Made by a program: the position numbers and the translations under genes. The notes beneath the pieces were generated by a model, which ran no database searches, was not told the origin of the DNA, and saw only the letters and a list, made by a program, of their open reading frames with translations. 64,000 nt of DNA, from positions 310,001-374,000 of the forward strand of contig NZ_SEWG01000004.1 of the NCBI RefSeq assembly GCF_004168255.1, given 5' to 3'. The first letter of the stretch is position 1. Every line of letters begins with the position of its first letter. Below, piece after piece: positions 26,389 through 34,275 of the stretch. This stretch comes from Mucilaginibacter terrigena. GTDB taxonomy: Bacteria > Bacteroidota > Bacteroidia > Sphingobacteriales > Sphingobacteriaceae.

Positions 26389-27792
26389 CTAAATATGTAT
26401 CGCTCTGTTTTCCGTTGCTGCTAAACAAGCTTCGCGCATGGCTTCGGTGTAGGTTGGGTGGGCGTGGCTGGCGCGGGTTACGTCCTCGGCACTGGCGCGG
26501 AACTCCATCGCGATAACCGCTTCGGCTATCATATCCGCGGCACGCGGGCCTATCATATGTACGCCAAGGATCTCGTCGGTAGTAGCATCAGCCAATACCT
26601 TTACAAAACCATCAAGGTCGCCGCTTGCACGGGCACGGCCACTGGCTTTGAACGGGAACGACCCAACCTTGTACTTAGTACCGACTTCTTTCAATTGCTC
26701 TTCGGTATAACCAACCGCGGCAACTTCGGGCCAGGTATAAACAACGCCAGGGATCAGGTTATAGTTGATGTGTGGTTTTTGCCCGGCGATCAGTTCGGCA
26801 ACAAAGGTGCCCTCATCTTCGGCCTTGTGGGCAAGCATAGCGCCTTTTATCACGTCGCCAATGGCGTAAACGCCTTTAACGCTGGTTTCCAGGTGCTCGT
26901 CAACCGTAATTTTGCGGCCACGCTCTTCAACGGTGATACCAATTTTATCCAGGCCTAAACCATCGGTATAAGCAATACGGCCAACGGCAACCATACAGTA
27001 GTCGCCTTTAAGTTCTTGTTTCTCTCCCTTAGGGTTATCAAACGTAACGGTAACCTCTTTGCCTTTGGCAGTAGCGCCTGTAACCTTGTGGCCCAGGTAA
27101 AATTCCATGCCCAATTTCTTTAACACTTTCTGTAGCTCGCGACCCAGGCCCTTATCCATAGTTGGGATAATGCCGTCCATAAACTCGATCACCGATACTT
27201 TGGCACCCAAACGCGCGTAAACCGAACCCAATTCCAAACCGATAACCCCGCCACCGATCAAGATCAGGTGCTTAGGAATTTCAGTCAGCGTTAAGGCTTC
27301 GGTAGAGGTAATAATGCGTTTCTTGTCTATCTTCAGGAAAGGCAGGCTCGATGGTTTTGAACCGGTGGCGATGATCACCTTTTCGGTAGTTAGCTCGGTA
27401 GTTTTACCATCGGCAGCAGTAACAATAATGATGTTTTTATCTTTAAACGACCCTACACCTACGTGTACGTCTATCTTGTTTTTCTTCATCAGGTAGGTGA
27501 TACCGCTGGTATTGGCATCAACAACTTCCTGCTTGCGTTTTATCATCTGGCCAAAATCAATACCCAGGTTGTCAAGCTTAATACCATGGGTAGTGAAAGT
27601 GTGCGCAGCGTTATGGTAATGTTCGGACGAATCCAGCAAAGCTTTCGACGGGATACAGCCCACGTTGAGGCAGGTACCGCCAAGGGTGTTGTATTTTTCG
27701 ATAATGGCGGTTTTCATACCCAGTTGGGCGCAGCGTATTGCCGCCACATAACCACCCGGACCAGAACCTATAACGATAACATCATATTGCAT
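26389..27792 (-). CDS. lpdA: dihydrolipoyl dehydrogenase
   Basis: 467 aa flavoprotein, the E3 component that reoxidises lipoamide in the pyruvate, 2-oxoglutarate and branched-chain oxo-acid dehydrogenase complexes and in glycine cleavage. It shows the FAD fold VIVIGSGPGGYVAAIR, the redox disulfide Cys41/Cys46 (GGTCLNVGCIPSK), the NAD fold ILIGGGVIGLELGSVYARLG, and the C-terminal His-Glu motif HAHPTYTEA. Full length. The E1/E2 partners are not in the window. Confidence 0.97.
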   Translation of the reverse strand: MQYDVIVIGSGPGGYVAAIRCAQLGMKTAIIEKYNTLGGTCLNVGCIPSKALLDSSEHYHNAAHTFTTHGIKLDNLGIDFGQMIKRKQEVVDANTSGITYLMKKNKIDVHVGVGSFKDKNIIIVTAADGKTTELTTEKVIIATGSKPSSLPFLKIDKKRIITSTEALTLTEIPKHLILIGGGVIGLELGSVYARLGAKVSVIEFMDGIIPTMDKGLGRELQKVLKKLGMEFYLGHKVTGATAKGKEVTVTFDNPKGEKQELKGDYCMVAVGRIAYTDGLGLDKIGITVEERGRKITVDEHLETSVKGVYAIGDVIKGAMLAHKAEDEGTFVAELIAGQKPHINYNLIPGVVYTWPEVAAVGYTEEQLKEVGTKYKVGSFPFKASGRARASGDLDGFVKVLADATTDEILGVHMIGPRAADMIAEAVIAMEFRASAEDVTRASHAHPTYTEAMREACLAATENRAIHI

Positions 27793-27811
27793 AACAGTGT
27801 ATTTTGGTGGC

Positions 27812-27819
27812 CAAAGTTA
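27812..27819 (-). promoter_or_regulatory. putative -7 box of lpdA
   Basis: Reads TAACTTTG on the minus strand (TAnnTTTG), about 20 nt before the lpdA ATG. No -33 box at ideal spacing. Confidence 0.4.
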
Positions 27820-27878
27820 AGGAATATTAACACCCCAATAAATAGGTAATTGATTAAAATGTGAGGGGATTGACATTA

Positions 27879-27944
27879 GCCCCTCCCAACCCTCCCCGAA
27901 AGGGAGGGCTTTAAAGTCTCCCCTTCCGGGGGAGATTTAGAGGG
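27879..27944. repeat. inverted-repeat element, family B, copy 3
   Basis: GCCCCTCCCAACCCTCCCCG at the left and GGGGGAGATTTAGAGGG at the right, nearly the same as 8251-8322 and 14035-14125 but with a shorter loop. It lies in the divergent gap between lpdA and the CocE-like gene. TACTTTTG (27945-27952), a possible -7 box for the hydrolase, starts at its right end. Confidence 0.85.
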
Positions 27945-28024
27945 TACTTTTGTAACACTATTATCACGCTTCGCATTTTTACAATATACTTAGTAAATTA
28001 CGCCATCAATAACTACTGACCATC

Positions 28025-29890
28025 ATGAAAAAACTCTCTGCATTATTAATTGTAATGGCTGTAAGCTGTAGTATGCTGTTTGCCCAAAGCGCATACGTAC
28101 AGGAGCATTACACCAAAAAAGATGTTTACATTACCATGCGCGATGGGGTAAAGCTGTTTACCTCTATCTACACGCCAAAGGATGCATCAAAGGCCAACAA
28201 ATACCCTATCATGATGCAGCGTACCTGCTACAGCATTGCGCCTTACGGCGAAACAAAATATCCCGGCAACCTGGGGCCATCAAAATACATGATGCAGGAA
28301 GGCTACATATTTGTGTACCAGGACGTGCGCGGCCGCTACAAAAGCGAAGGCACCTGGACCAACATGACCCCGGTTATCGACAACAAAAAAGGAAAAACTG
28401 ATGTGGACGAAGGCTCTGACACTTACGATACCATCGACTGGCTGATAAAAAATGTGACAGGCAACAACGGCAAAGTTGGCCAGTGGGGTATCAGTTACCC
28501 GGGTTTTTATGCTGCCGCGGGTATCCTGAGCAATCACCCGGCACTAAAGGCCTCGTCGCCGCAGGCGCCTATTTCCGATTTCTTTTTTGACGATTTTCAC
28601 CATAACGGCGCGTTTATACAAAGCTACTTTTTCACCTTCCCGGTGTTTGGGGTGCAAAAAACAGATACCACCAGCAAAGCATGGTACGGCAGCCAATCCG
28701 TTAAAACCAACACCCGCGATGGCTACCAGTTCCTGCTTGACCTTGGCCCGCTAAAAAATGCCGACAAATACTACAAAGACAACTTTTTTTGGCAGGAAAC
28801 CATTAACCACCCAAATTACGACGAGTTTTGGCAAAAACGCGGTTTGCTAAAACACTATAATAAAGTAAAACCCGCTGTGATGCTGGTAGGCGGCTGGTTT
28901 GATGCCGAGGATTTGACAGGGCCGCTGGCTATTTACAAAACCATCGAAAAGAAAGACCCTAACGCTTATAACACCATTGTAATGGGCCCGTTTGGGCATG
29001 GCCGGTGGTCGCGCGAGACGGGGCACACCATGCACAGTAATATTTATTTTGGCGATAGCATTGCCACCTTCTACCAGAAAAACATCGAGCAAAAATTCTT
29101 TAACCATTTCCTTAAAGGTAACGGCGATAAAAATTCCGGCCTGCCCGAAGCGTATATGTACAATACCGGCAAAAAGGAATGGCAAACATTTGCCAAATGG
29201 CCTGCTGCCGAAGCTACACACATGAAGTTTTACCTGGATAACAATGCCAAACTAACTTCGACAGCGCCTGCTGCAACAGGCAGCACCAGTTTTGTAAGCG
29301 ACCCGATGAAACCGGTACCATATACCGAGGATAACACCACCACAATGGGCTTTACCCCGCACAATTACATGAGCGAGGACCAGCGCTTTGCCGGCCGCCG
29401 TACGGATGTACTGGTTTACCAAACAGATGTTTTGGCTGATGATGTTACCCTTGGCGGCGAGATCATGGCAAACCTTAAGGTTGCTACCACCGGCACAGAT
29501 GCCGACTGGATAGTAAAACTGATTGATGTTTACCCACCCGATGAACCTAACAACGCGTACATGCCAAACAAAAACATCATCCTGAGCAATTACCAGCAAA
29601 TGGTACGTTCCGAGATCATGCCGGCACGTTTCCGCGATGGTTTTGAGAAGGCTGTGCCGATGGTGGCCAACCAAAAAACGGATGTGAATTTCCGCCTGCA
29701 GGATGTATTGCACACCTTTAAAAAAGGCCACCGCATTATGATACAGGTACAAAGCACATCGTTCCCGCTGTATGCGCGTAACCCGCAAAAATTTGTAGAG
29801 AATCCATACAAAGCCGCCGAAAGCGATTATCAGAAAGCTACGCAAACCGTGTTTAATGATAGCTTTATAGATGTGGAGGTGTTGAAGTAA
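28025..29890 (+). CDS. secreted CocE/NonD family hydrolase (X-Pro dipeptidyl-peptidase-like)
   Basis: 621 aa with a signal peptide (about residues 1-20, ending SMLFAQ). The alpha/beta-hydrolase nucleophile is Ser157 in WGISYPGF, and QDVRGRYKSEGTW is the block preceding it. The C-terminal jelly-roll region (about 390-615) is that of the S15/CocE family, with the ending FNDSFIDVEVL. Members cleave acyl or proline-containing peptide bonds (glutaryl-7-ACA acylase, cocaine esterase); the substrate here is unknown. Probably periplasmic. Confidence 0.9.
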   Translation: MKKLSALLIVMAVSCSMLFAQSAYVQEHYTKKDVYITMRDGVKLFTSIYTPKDASKANKYPIMMQRTCYSIAPYGETKYPGNLGPSKYMMQEGYIFVYQDVRGRYKSEGTWTNMTPVIDNKKGKTDVDEGSDTYDTIDWLIKNVTGNNGKVGQWGISYPGFYAAAGILSNHPALKASSPQAPISDFFFDDFHHNGAFIQSYFFTFPVFGVQKTDTTSKAWYGSQSVKTNTRDGYQFLLDLGPLKNADKYYKDNFFWQETINHPNYDEFWQKRGLLKHYNKVKPAVMLVGGWFDAEDLTGPLAIYKTIEKKDPNAYNTIVMGPFGHGRWSRETGHTMHSNIYFGDSIATFYQKNIEQKFFNHFLKGNGDKNSGLPEAYMYNTGKKEWQTFAKWPAAEATHMKFYLDNNAKLTSTAPAATGSTSFVSDPMKPVPYTEDNTTTMGFTPHNYMSEDQRFAGRRTDVLVYQTDVLADDVTLGGEIMANLKVATTGTDADWIVKLIDVYPPDEPNNAYMPNKNIILSNYQQMVRSEIMPARFRDGFEKAVPMVANQKTDVNFRLQDVLHTFKKGHRIMIQVQSTSFPLYARNPQKFVENPYKAAESDYQKATQTVFNDSFIDVEVLK

Positions 29891-29950
29891 GTTTAGCGAT
29901 TAGAGAATGGTGATTAGATATTAGTTAGCATTAAATCCCTCTCACCACCA

Positions 29951-30065
29951 TGTCATTGCGAGGAGCAGCGCAGGGAAGGTGCGCAGGAGCGACGTGGCAA
30001 TCTCGTCGCCCCTGCATAACCCACGTGCTTCCGATGAGATTGCCACGCTATCGCTCGCAATGACA
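29951..30065. repeat. palindromic interspersed repeat, family D
   Basis: Begins TGTCATTGCGAGGAGCAGCG and ends CGCTCGCAATGACA, with internal GACGTGGCAATCTC and GAGATTGCCACGC in mirrored positions. About 115 bp, lying between the hydrolase and the M1 peptidase. Repeats starting TGTCATTGCGAG are familiar from many Bacteroidota genomes. Confidence 0.85.
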
Positions 30066-30091
30066 TATTTAAAATTGAAAAATATATAAAA

Positions 30092-31741
30092 ATGAAATTA
30101 CGCATCCTTGCTCTTTTTATCCTAAGCGGCCTTACCGCTCACGCCCAGCTTGGCGCGCAAAAAGAAACCTTTACCCGTGCCGATACCCTGCGGGGGATGC
30201 TTACCCCCTTGCGTACCTGTTACGATATCAACTACTACCACCTGGATGTAAAGTTTGATATCGATAACAAATTCATTAGCGGTAATGTGCTTTTTAAGTA
30301 CACTGCTACGCAGGATTTTACCAAACTACAGTTCGATCTGTTCGCTAATCTAAAAATTGAGAAAGTGGTTTACAAGGGTAAAGAAATCCCTTATACCCGC
30401 GAATTTAACGCCGTGTTTGTAACCTTCCCGCAAACTATAAAAAATGGCAGCAAAGATGAGTTTACCGTTTATTACTCGGGCAACCCAACCATTGCCAAAC
30501 GTGCCCCCTGGGATGGCGGTGTGGAATATAATGTAGATTCCCTTGGCCATAAATGGGTATCAACTGCATGCCAGGGCATGGGTGCCAGCGTTTGGTGGCC
30601 AACAAAAGACCACCAGGCCGATGAGGTTGACAGCGCCCTCATCAGCATAAGCGTACCCAACGGCCTTAAAGATGTAAGTAACGGCCGCCTGCGTAAGGTT
30701 ACCAAACTAAAGGATGGTTACACCCGGTTCGACTGGTTTGTGGCCAACCCCATTAACAATTATAATATTGAGGCCAACATTGGCGACTATGTACATTACA
30801 GCGATACCTACATGGGCGAAAAAGGTAAGCTTACCATGGATTTTTGGCCGTTGAGCTACAACCTGGAGAAAGCCAAAAAACATTGGGGCGCAAACGCCAA
30901 ACCTATGCTGAAAGCTTTTGAACACTGGTTTGGCCCCTACCCTTTTTACGAGGACGGGTATAAACTGGTAGAAACACATCACCTGGGCATGGAGCACCAA
31001 AGCGGTACGGCATATGGCAACCATTACCAGAACGGGTACTTAGGCCGCGACCTGTCTGGTACCGGGTGGGGCTTAAAATGGGATTTTATTGTGGTTCACG
31101 AGAGCGGCCACGAATGGTTTGCCAATAACATCACCAGTAAAGACCTGGCCGATATGTGGATCCACGAAGGCTTTACCAACTACAGCGAATCGTTATTTAT
31201 CGAGGATAACTGGGGGAAACAAGCCGGGCAGGAATATGTGCACGGCACGCGCCTGGGTATCCAGAACGACCGCCCTATCATTGGCCCCTATAACGTAAAC
31301 AAAGAAGGATCGGGCGATATGTACCCTAAAGGTGGTAATTTGCTCAATATGATCCGTACGATCATCAACGATGACGAAAAATGGCGGGGTATACTGCGCG
31401 GGCTTAACAAAACCTTTTACCATCAAACCGTTACCCACGAACAAATTGTGGGCTACATAAACGAGCAAAGCGGTAAAAACCTTACGCCTGTATTTGATCA
31501 GTATTTAAAGCATGCCAATATCCCAACGCTTGACTTTATGACCATAAACGGCAAGCTGATGTGCAAATGGATAGCCGATGTACATGACTTTAATATGCCG
31601 GTAAGGGTACGCATAAAAGGCGGCCAATACCAGTTTATCACCCCAAAAACACGCTATACACCGGTTGCCATTGATGGAGCAACTAAGGATAATATTGAGG
31701 TGGATACTTTTAATTATTATATAGGGGTGCTGGTGAATTAA
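30092..31741 (+). CDS. secreted M1 family metallopeptidase
   Basis: 549 aa with a signal peptide (LALFILSGLTAHAQ, near residue 19). The zinc site is complete: His336, Glu337 and His340 in HESGH and Glu359 in WIHEGFT, the HExxH-18-E spacing of gluzincins. LGMEHQSG stands in place of the GAMEN exopeptidase motif, as in other secreted Bacteroidota M1 enzymes. It lacks the large C-terminal helical domain of aminopeptidase N, which explains the short length. Likely a periplasmic aminopeptidase. Confidence 0.94.
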   Translation: MKLRILALFILSGLTAHAQLGAQKETFTRADTLRGMLTPLRTCYDINYYHLDVKFDIDNKFISGNVLFKYTATQDFTKLQFDLFANLKIEKVVYKGKEIPYTREFNAVFVTFPQTIKNGSKDEFTVYYSGNPTIAKRAPWDGGVEYNVDSLGHKWVSTACQGMGASVWWPTKDHQADEVDSALISISVPNGLKDVSNGRLRKVTKLKDGYTRFDWFVANPINNYNIEANIGDYVHYSDTYMGEKGKLTMDFWPLSYNLEKAKKHWGANAKPMLKAFEHWFGPYPFYEDGYKLVETHHLGMEHQSGTAYGNHYQNGYLGRDLSGTGWGLKWDFIVVHESGHEWFANNITSKDLADMWIHEGFTNYSESLFIEDNWGKQAGQEYVHGTRLGIQNDRPIIGPYNVNKEGSGDMYPKGGNLLNMIRTIINDDEKWRGILRGLNKTFYHQTVTHEQIVGYINEQSGKNLTPVFDQYLKHANIPTLDFMTINGKLMCKWIADVHDFNMPVRVRIKGGQYQFITPKTRYTPVAIDGATKDNIEVDTFNYYIGVLVN

Positions 31742-31755
31742 GGATCAATTCTTTT

Positions 31756-31835
31756 TGTCATGCTGAACGTAGTGAAGCATCTACTCGCCCACTTGCATGT
31801 AGCCGATAGATCCTTCGCTACCGCTCGGGATGACA
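31756..31835. repeat. palindromic interspersed repeat, family E
   Basis: TGTCATGCTGAACGTAGTGA (from 31756) and the mirrored AGATCCTTCGCTACCGCTCG (ending GGATGACA at 31835) make an 80-bp imperfect palindrome just after the M1 peptidase gene. It shares the TGTCAT ends with family D. Confidence 0.85.
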
Positions 31836-31914
31836 GGAAAGGATGTACTTTTTATTTTCCATTTCGTGCAACTAACCTGTTACAAGGTGCGTCTAATAGT
31901 AAAACAATAAAACC

Positions 31915-32610
31915 ATGAGAACACTAAAAACACTATTTATTGCCGGCTTGATGGTAGGCGCCGCAAGCATTGCTAAAGCAGATACCCAGGACCGCCACTT
32001 AACAGGCTTTAACGCTGTGAGCGTTGCCGGTTCGTACGATGTGTACATTACCCAGGGCTCAACCGAGTCGGTAAAGGTAGAAGCCCCTTCGGATGTTATC
32101 GACCGTATTATTACCGAGGTAGAAGGTGGTGTATTAAAGATCCATACAAAAGAAGGCTCCAACTGGAACTGGACAGGCAATAAAAAAATGATCGTTTACG
32201 TAGCTATTAAAAATGTAAACGCGGTTAGCCTTGCAGGCTCAGGCGATGTGTTTTTTAAAGATGGCTTAAAAGCACCCTCGTTAAAAGTAAAGCTGACCGG
32301 ATCGGGCGATATCAGCGGAAAAGTTGATGTTAAAGAATTGGAAAGCAGCATTGGCGGCTCGGGCGATATCACCCTTACAGGCCGGGCAGATAATTCAACC
32401 GTTAGCGTAGTTGGCTCGGGCGATTTTACCGGTTCAAACTTAGTAACTACCAACACACGTGTTAAAGTTGCAGGCTCGGGCGATGCCAGGGTAAATGCTA
32501 ACGATAAAATAGATGCTTCTGTTGTTGGTTCGGGCGATGTGCATTATACAGGCGCGGCCAAAAACATTTCCAGCTCAAAAGCAGGAAGTGGCAGCGTAAG
32601 CAGGATGTAA
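31915..32610 (+). CDS. exported DUF2807 (head GIN domain) protein
   Basis: 231 aa with a signal peptide (about 1-22, ending SIAKA). The mature part is a repetitive beta-structure with GSGD occurring six times plus one GSGS (for example LAGSGDVFF, LTGSGDISG, VVGSGDFTG), spaced about 20-24 residues. This matches the head-GIN/DUF2807 family of Bacteroidota, which folds as a beta-solenoid. Function unknown; often described as an adhesin-like domain, but without evidence here. Confidence 0.9.
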   Translation: MRTLKTLFIAGLMVGAASIAKADTQDRHLTGFNAVSVAGSYDVYITQGSTESVKVEAPSDVIDRIITEVEGGVLKIHTKEGSNWNWTGNKKMIVYVAIKNVNAVSLAGSGDVFFKDGLKAPSLKVKLTGSGDISGKVDVKELESSIGGSGDITLTGRADNSTVSVVGSGDFTGSNLVTTNTRVKVAGSGDARVNANDKIDASVVGSGDVHYTGAAKNISSSKAGSGSVSRM

Positions 32611-32663
32611 CGCCCTTTAGATAAAGGACAAAACGACAAAAGACAAAGGACTTTTTAGTCAAC

Positions 32664-32696
32664 AAAAAAGGCTTCGGGATATTCCGAAGCCTTTTT
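32664..32696. terminator. bidirectional terminator between the DUF2807 gene and trxA
   Basis: AAAAAAGGCTTCGG, loop GATATT, CCGAAGCCTTTTT. A-run and T-run on both sides let it serve both convergent genes. Confidence 0.95.
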
Positions 32697-32713
32697 AAAT
32701 ATATATGATAATG

Positions 32714-33034
32714 TTATGCTAATTGCTTAGCTAACTTATCTGCAAGTACTGATTTTGGTACAGCGCCAATTTGTTTGTCAACAATTTCGCCGCCTTTAAA
32801 GTATAATAAAGCAGGGATATTACGGATGCCGTATTTCATTGAAATGCCGGGGTTGTTATCTACATTTACTTTACCTACAACAGCTTTGCCTTCGTAGTCT
32901 TTAGCAAGTTCTTCAACTACAGGGCCTACCATTCTACACGGGCCACACCATTCTGCCCAAAAATCTATAAGTACAGGTTTATCTGATTTTAATACAAGTT
33001 CATCAAAGTTTGCATCAGTTATTTCTAAAGCCAT
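32714..33034 (-). CDS. trxA: thioredoxin
   Basis: 106 aa cytoplasmic disulfide reductase with the active site WCGPC (Cys30, Cys33) and the cis-proline loop IRNIPALLYFKGGE. No signal peptide, so this is the housekeeping thioredoxin and not a periplasmic TlpA-like protein. Single-gene unit with its own promoter and terminator. Confidence 0.97.
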   Translation of the reverse strand: MALEITDANFDELVLKSDKPVLIDFWAEWCGPCRMVGPVVEELAKDYEGKAVVGKVNVDNNPGISMKYGIRNIPALLYFKGGEIVDKQIGAVPKSVLADKLAKQLA

Positions 33035-33060
33035 GATTTTATTTTTTAAATAATGTTATA

Positions 33061-33092
33061 CAAATATATACTATTCAAATAGCTTGCCACAA
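33061..33092 (-). promoter_or_regulatory. promoter of trxA (-33/-7)
   Basis: On the minus strand, TTG at 33092-33090 and TATATTTG at 33068-33061 are separated by 21 nt, close to the Bacteroidota -33/-7 spacing. The -7 box lies about 26 nt before the ATG. Confidence 0.55.
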
Positions 33093-33197
33093 GTAGGCAC
33101 ATGACAATGTGACAATTATATTATCAACATCTGCCCTAATTACAAATGCTTTATAGTTGCAGCTATTTGAAGGGTTACTTTTAATGTGGATAACGTG

Positions 33198-33509
33198 TTA
33201 ACTGCGCTTCCTTAAGTTAGGAAGTTTTTTACGTGGGTTCCGGCTTGTATGAAAAATGGATATGATTAATATAAGATTTTTTAGAGGATAGAATTTATAA
33301 ATAATGAGATATGGAAAACCATTTATTTTACATTCTCTTATATCATATTTTTTAATGGGATAAAGCAATGGCGCAGCTAAAACCGATACTAACTTTTGCT
33401 CTACCGAAAATTCAAACCGTTCTCCTAAACCTTGTAGTTGTTCTTCGTACCAGGCGTAAGCTTCCTGATATTCAGTATCCGCTTTGGGATCAAATTGAAT
33501 GAAATACAA
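33198..33509 (-). CDS. type II toxin, RelE/ParE family
   Basis: 103 aa. The pattern DTEYQEAYAWYEEQLQGLGERF ... IRECKINGFPYLIIYKF ... IISIFHTSRNP is typical of RelE/ParE toxins, which cleave ribosome-bound mRNA or poison gyrase. The start is TTG at 33509, two bases after the antitoxin stop; no ATG exists in the N-terminal part. Which of the two targets applies cannot be decided from sequence by eye. Confidence 0.88.
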   Translation of the reverse strand: MYFIQFDPKADTEYQEAYAWYEEQLQGLGERFEFSVEQKLVSVLAAPLLYPIKKYDIRECKINGFPYLIIYKFYPLKNLILIISIFHTSRNPRKKLPNLRKRS

Positions 33510-33511
33510 AA

Positions 33512-33748
33512 CTAAACCTTTATAGATTTTGCCTTTGATTTAACTTCTTCCCAAGAAATCGCTTGCGTTTTTCCTCTTTCAAAATCGTCAACGCGGCTTT
33601 TCATTTCTTGTAAAAACTCTTTATTTTCCCAAAGATCAAGTTCTTTTACAATATCATCCTCTACCATCGTATATATCGCTTCCAGTTTTTTATCATCCGC
33701 GAAGCGGATATATTCATGTAGCCTTTCTCTAATCGCCTGGGTGGTCAT
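33512..33748 (-). CDS. type II antitoxin
   Basis: 78 aa, acidic and helical, beginning TQAIRERLHEYIRFADDKKLEAIYTMVED and ending ISWEEVKSKAKSI. The latter is a common toxin-binding tail in Bacteroidota antitoxins paired with RelE/ParE. It is placed directly upstream of the toxin and probably coupled to it. A TAAATTTG box at 33772-33765 (minus strand) is a possible -7 element. Confidence 0.85.
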   Translation of the reverse strand: MTTQAIRERLHEYIRFADDKKLEAIYTMVEDDIVKELDLWENKEFLQEMKSRVDDFERGKTQAISWEEVKSKAKSIKV

Positions 33749-33908
33749 AACAATTCGTTTAAAACAAATTTAACTTATATTATTTAAGATAGAAAGCTAC
33801 CAATACCACGGCACACGGCCTGCGCATTTGTCAAATAATACAATGTAATTAATTGAGGGTTACCTTTTATGTGGAAAAAGCATTAATAAGAAACACCAAT
33901 TAATCAAT

Positions 33909-34262
33909 ATGCACGCTTTCATTTATGGGGTCGTCCCGCTCTTGCTGCTGCTTACGGCACCCTTAATGCAAATAGTTTTATCAAGTAAAAAAATCCATGG
34001 CAAGGTAAAGCTTTCCTTTATCTTCATTAATATTTCCTGTTTTCTATCAGGAATTATTTTACCACTGGTAGCCACCTATATTTTTATAGGTGGTATTTCT
34101 CCTGATATTAAATGTATTACTGGGATAGAGGTTATTGCTTTATTAGGGTTTTTTATCACAATTGTGACAACGCCTATTATAGCCACAGTTAGTTATATTA
34201 ATTATCGATCTAAACAAAATGGCCGCAAACTAATGCTTAACGGATCATATGTTTGTTTATAA
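33909..34262 (+). CDS. small membrane protein of unknown function
   Basis: 117 aa with three hydrophobic segments (about 3-25, 36-63 and 72-96) and a basic C-terminus. No family recognised. Single gene on the plus strand between the toxin-antitoxin pair and the 3' end of dnaE. The coding call rests on the clean membrane pattern. Confidence 0.55.
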   Translation: MHAFIYGVVPLLLLLTAPLMQIVLSSKKIHGKVKLSFIFINISCFLSGIILPLVATYIFIGGISPDIKCITGIEVIALLGFFITIVTTPIIATVSYINYRSKQNGRKLMLNGSYVCL

Positions 34263-34275
34263 TTCATCTATCCGT

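Noticed and set aside
26389..27792. LpdA as a mercuric or glutathione reductase
   Set aside because: The GGTCLNVGCIPSK active site and the C-terminal HAHPTYTEA motif fit dihydrolipoyl dehydrogenase; no heavy-metal domain is present.
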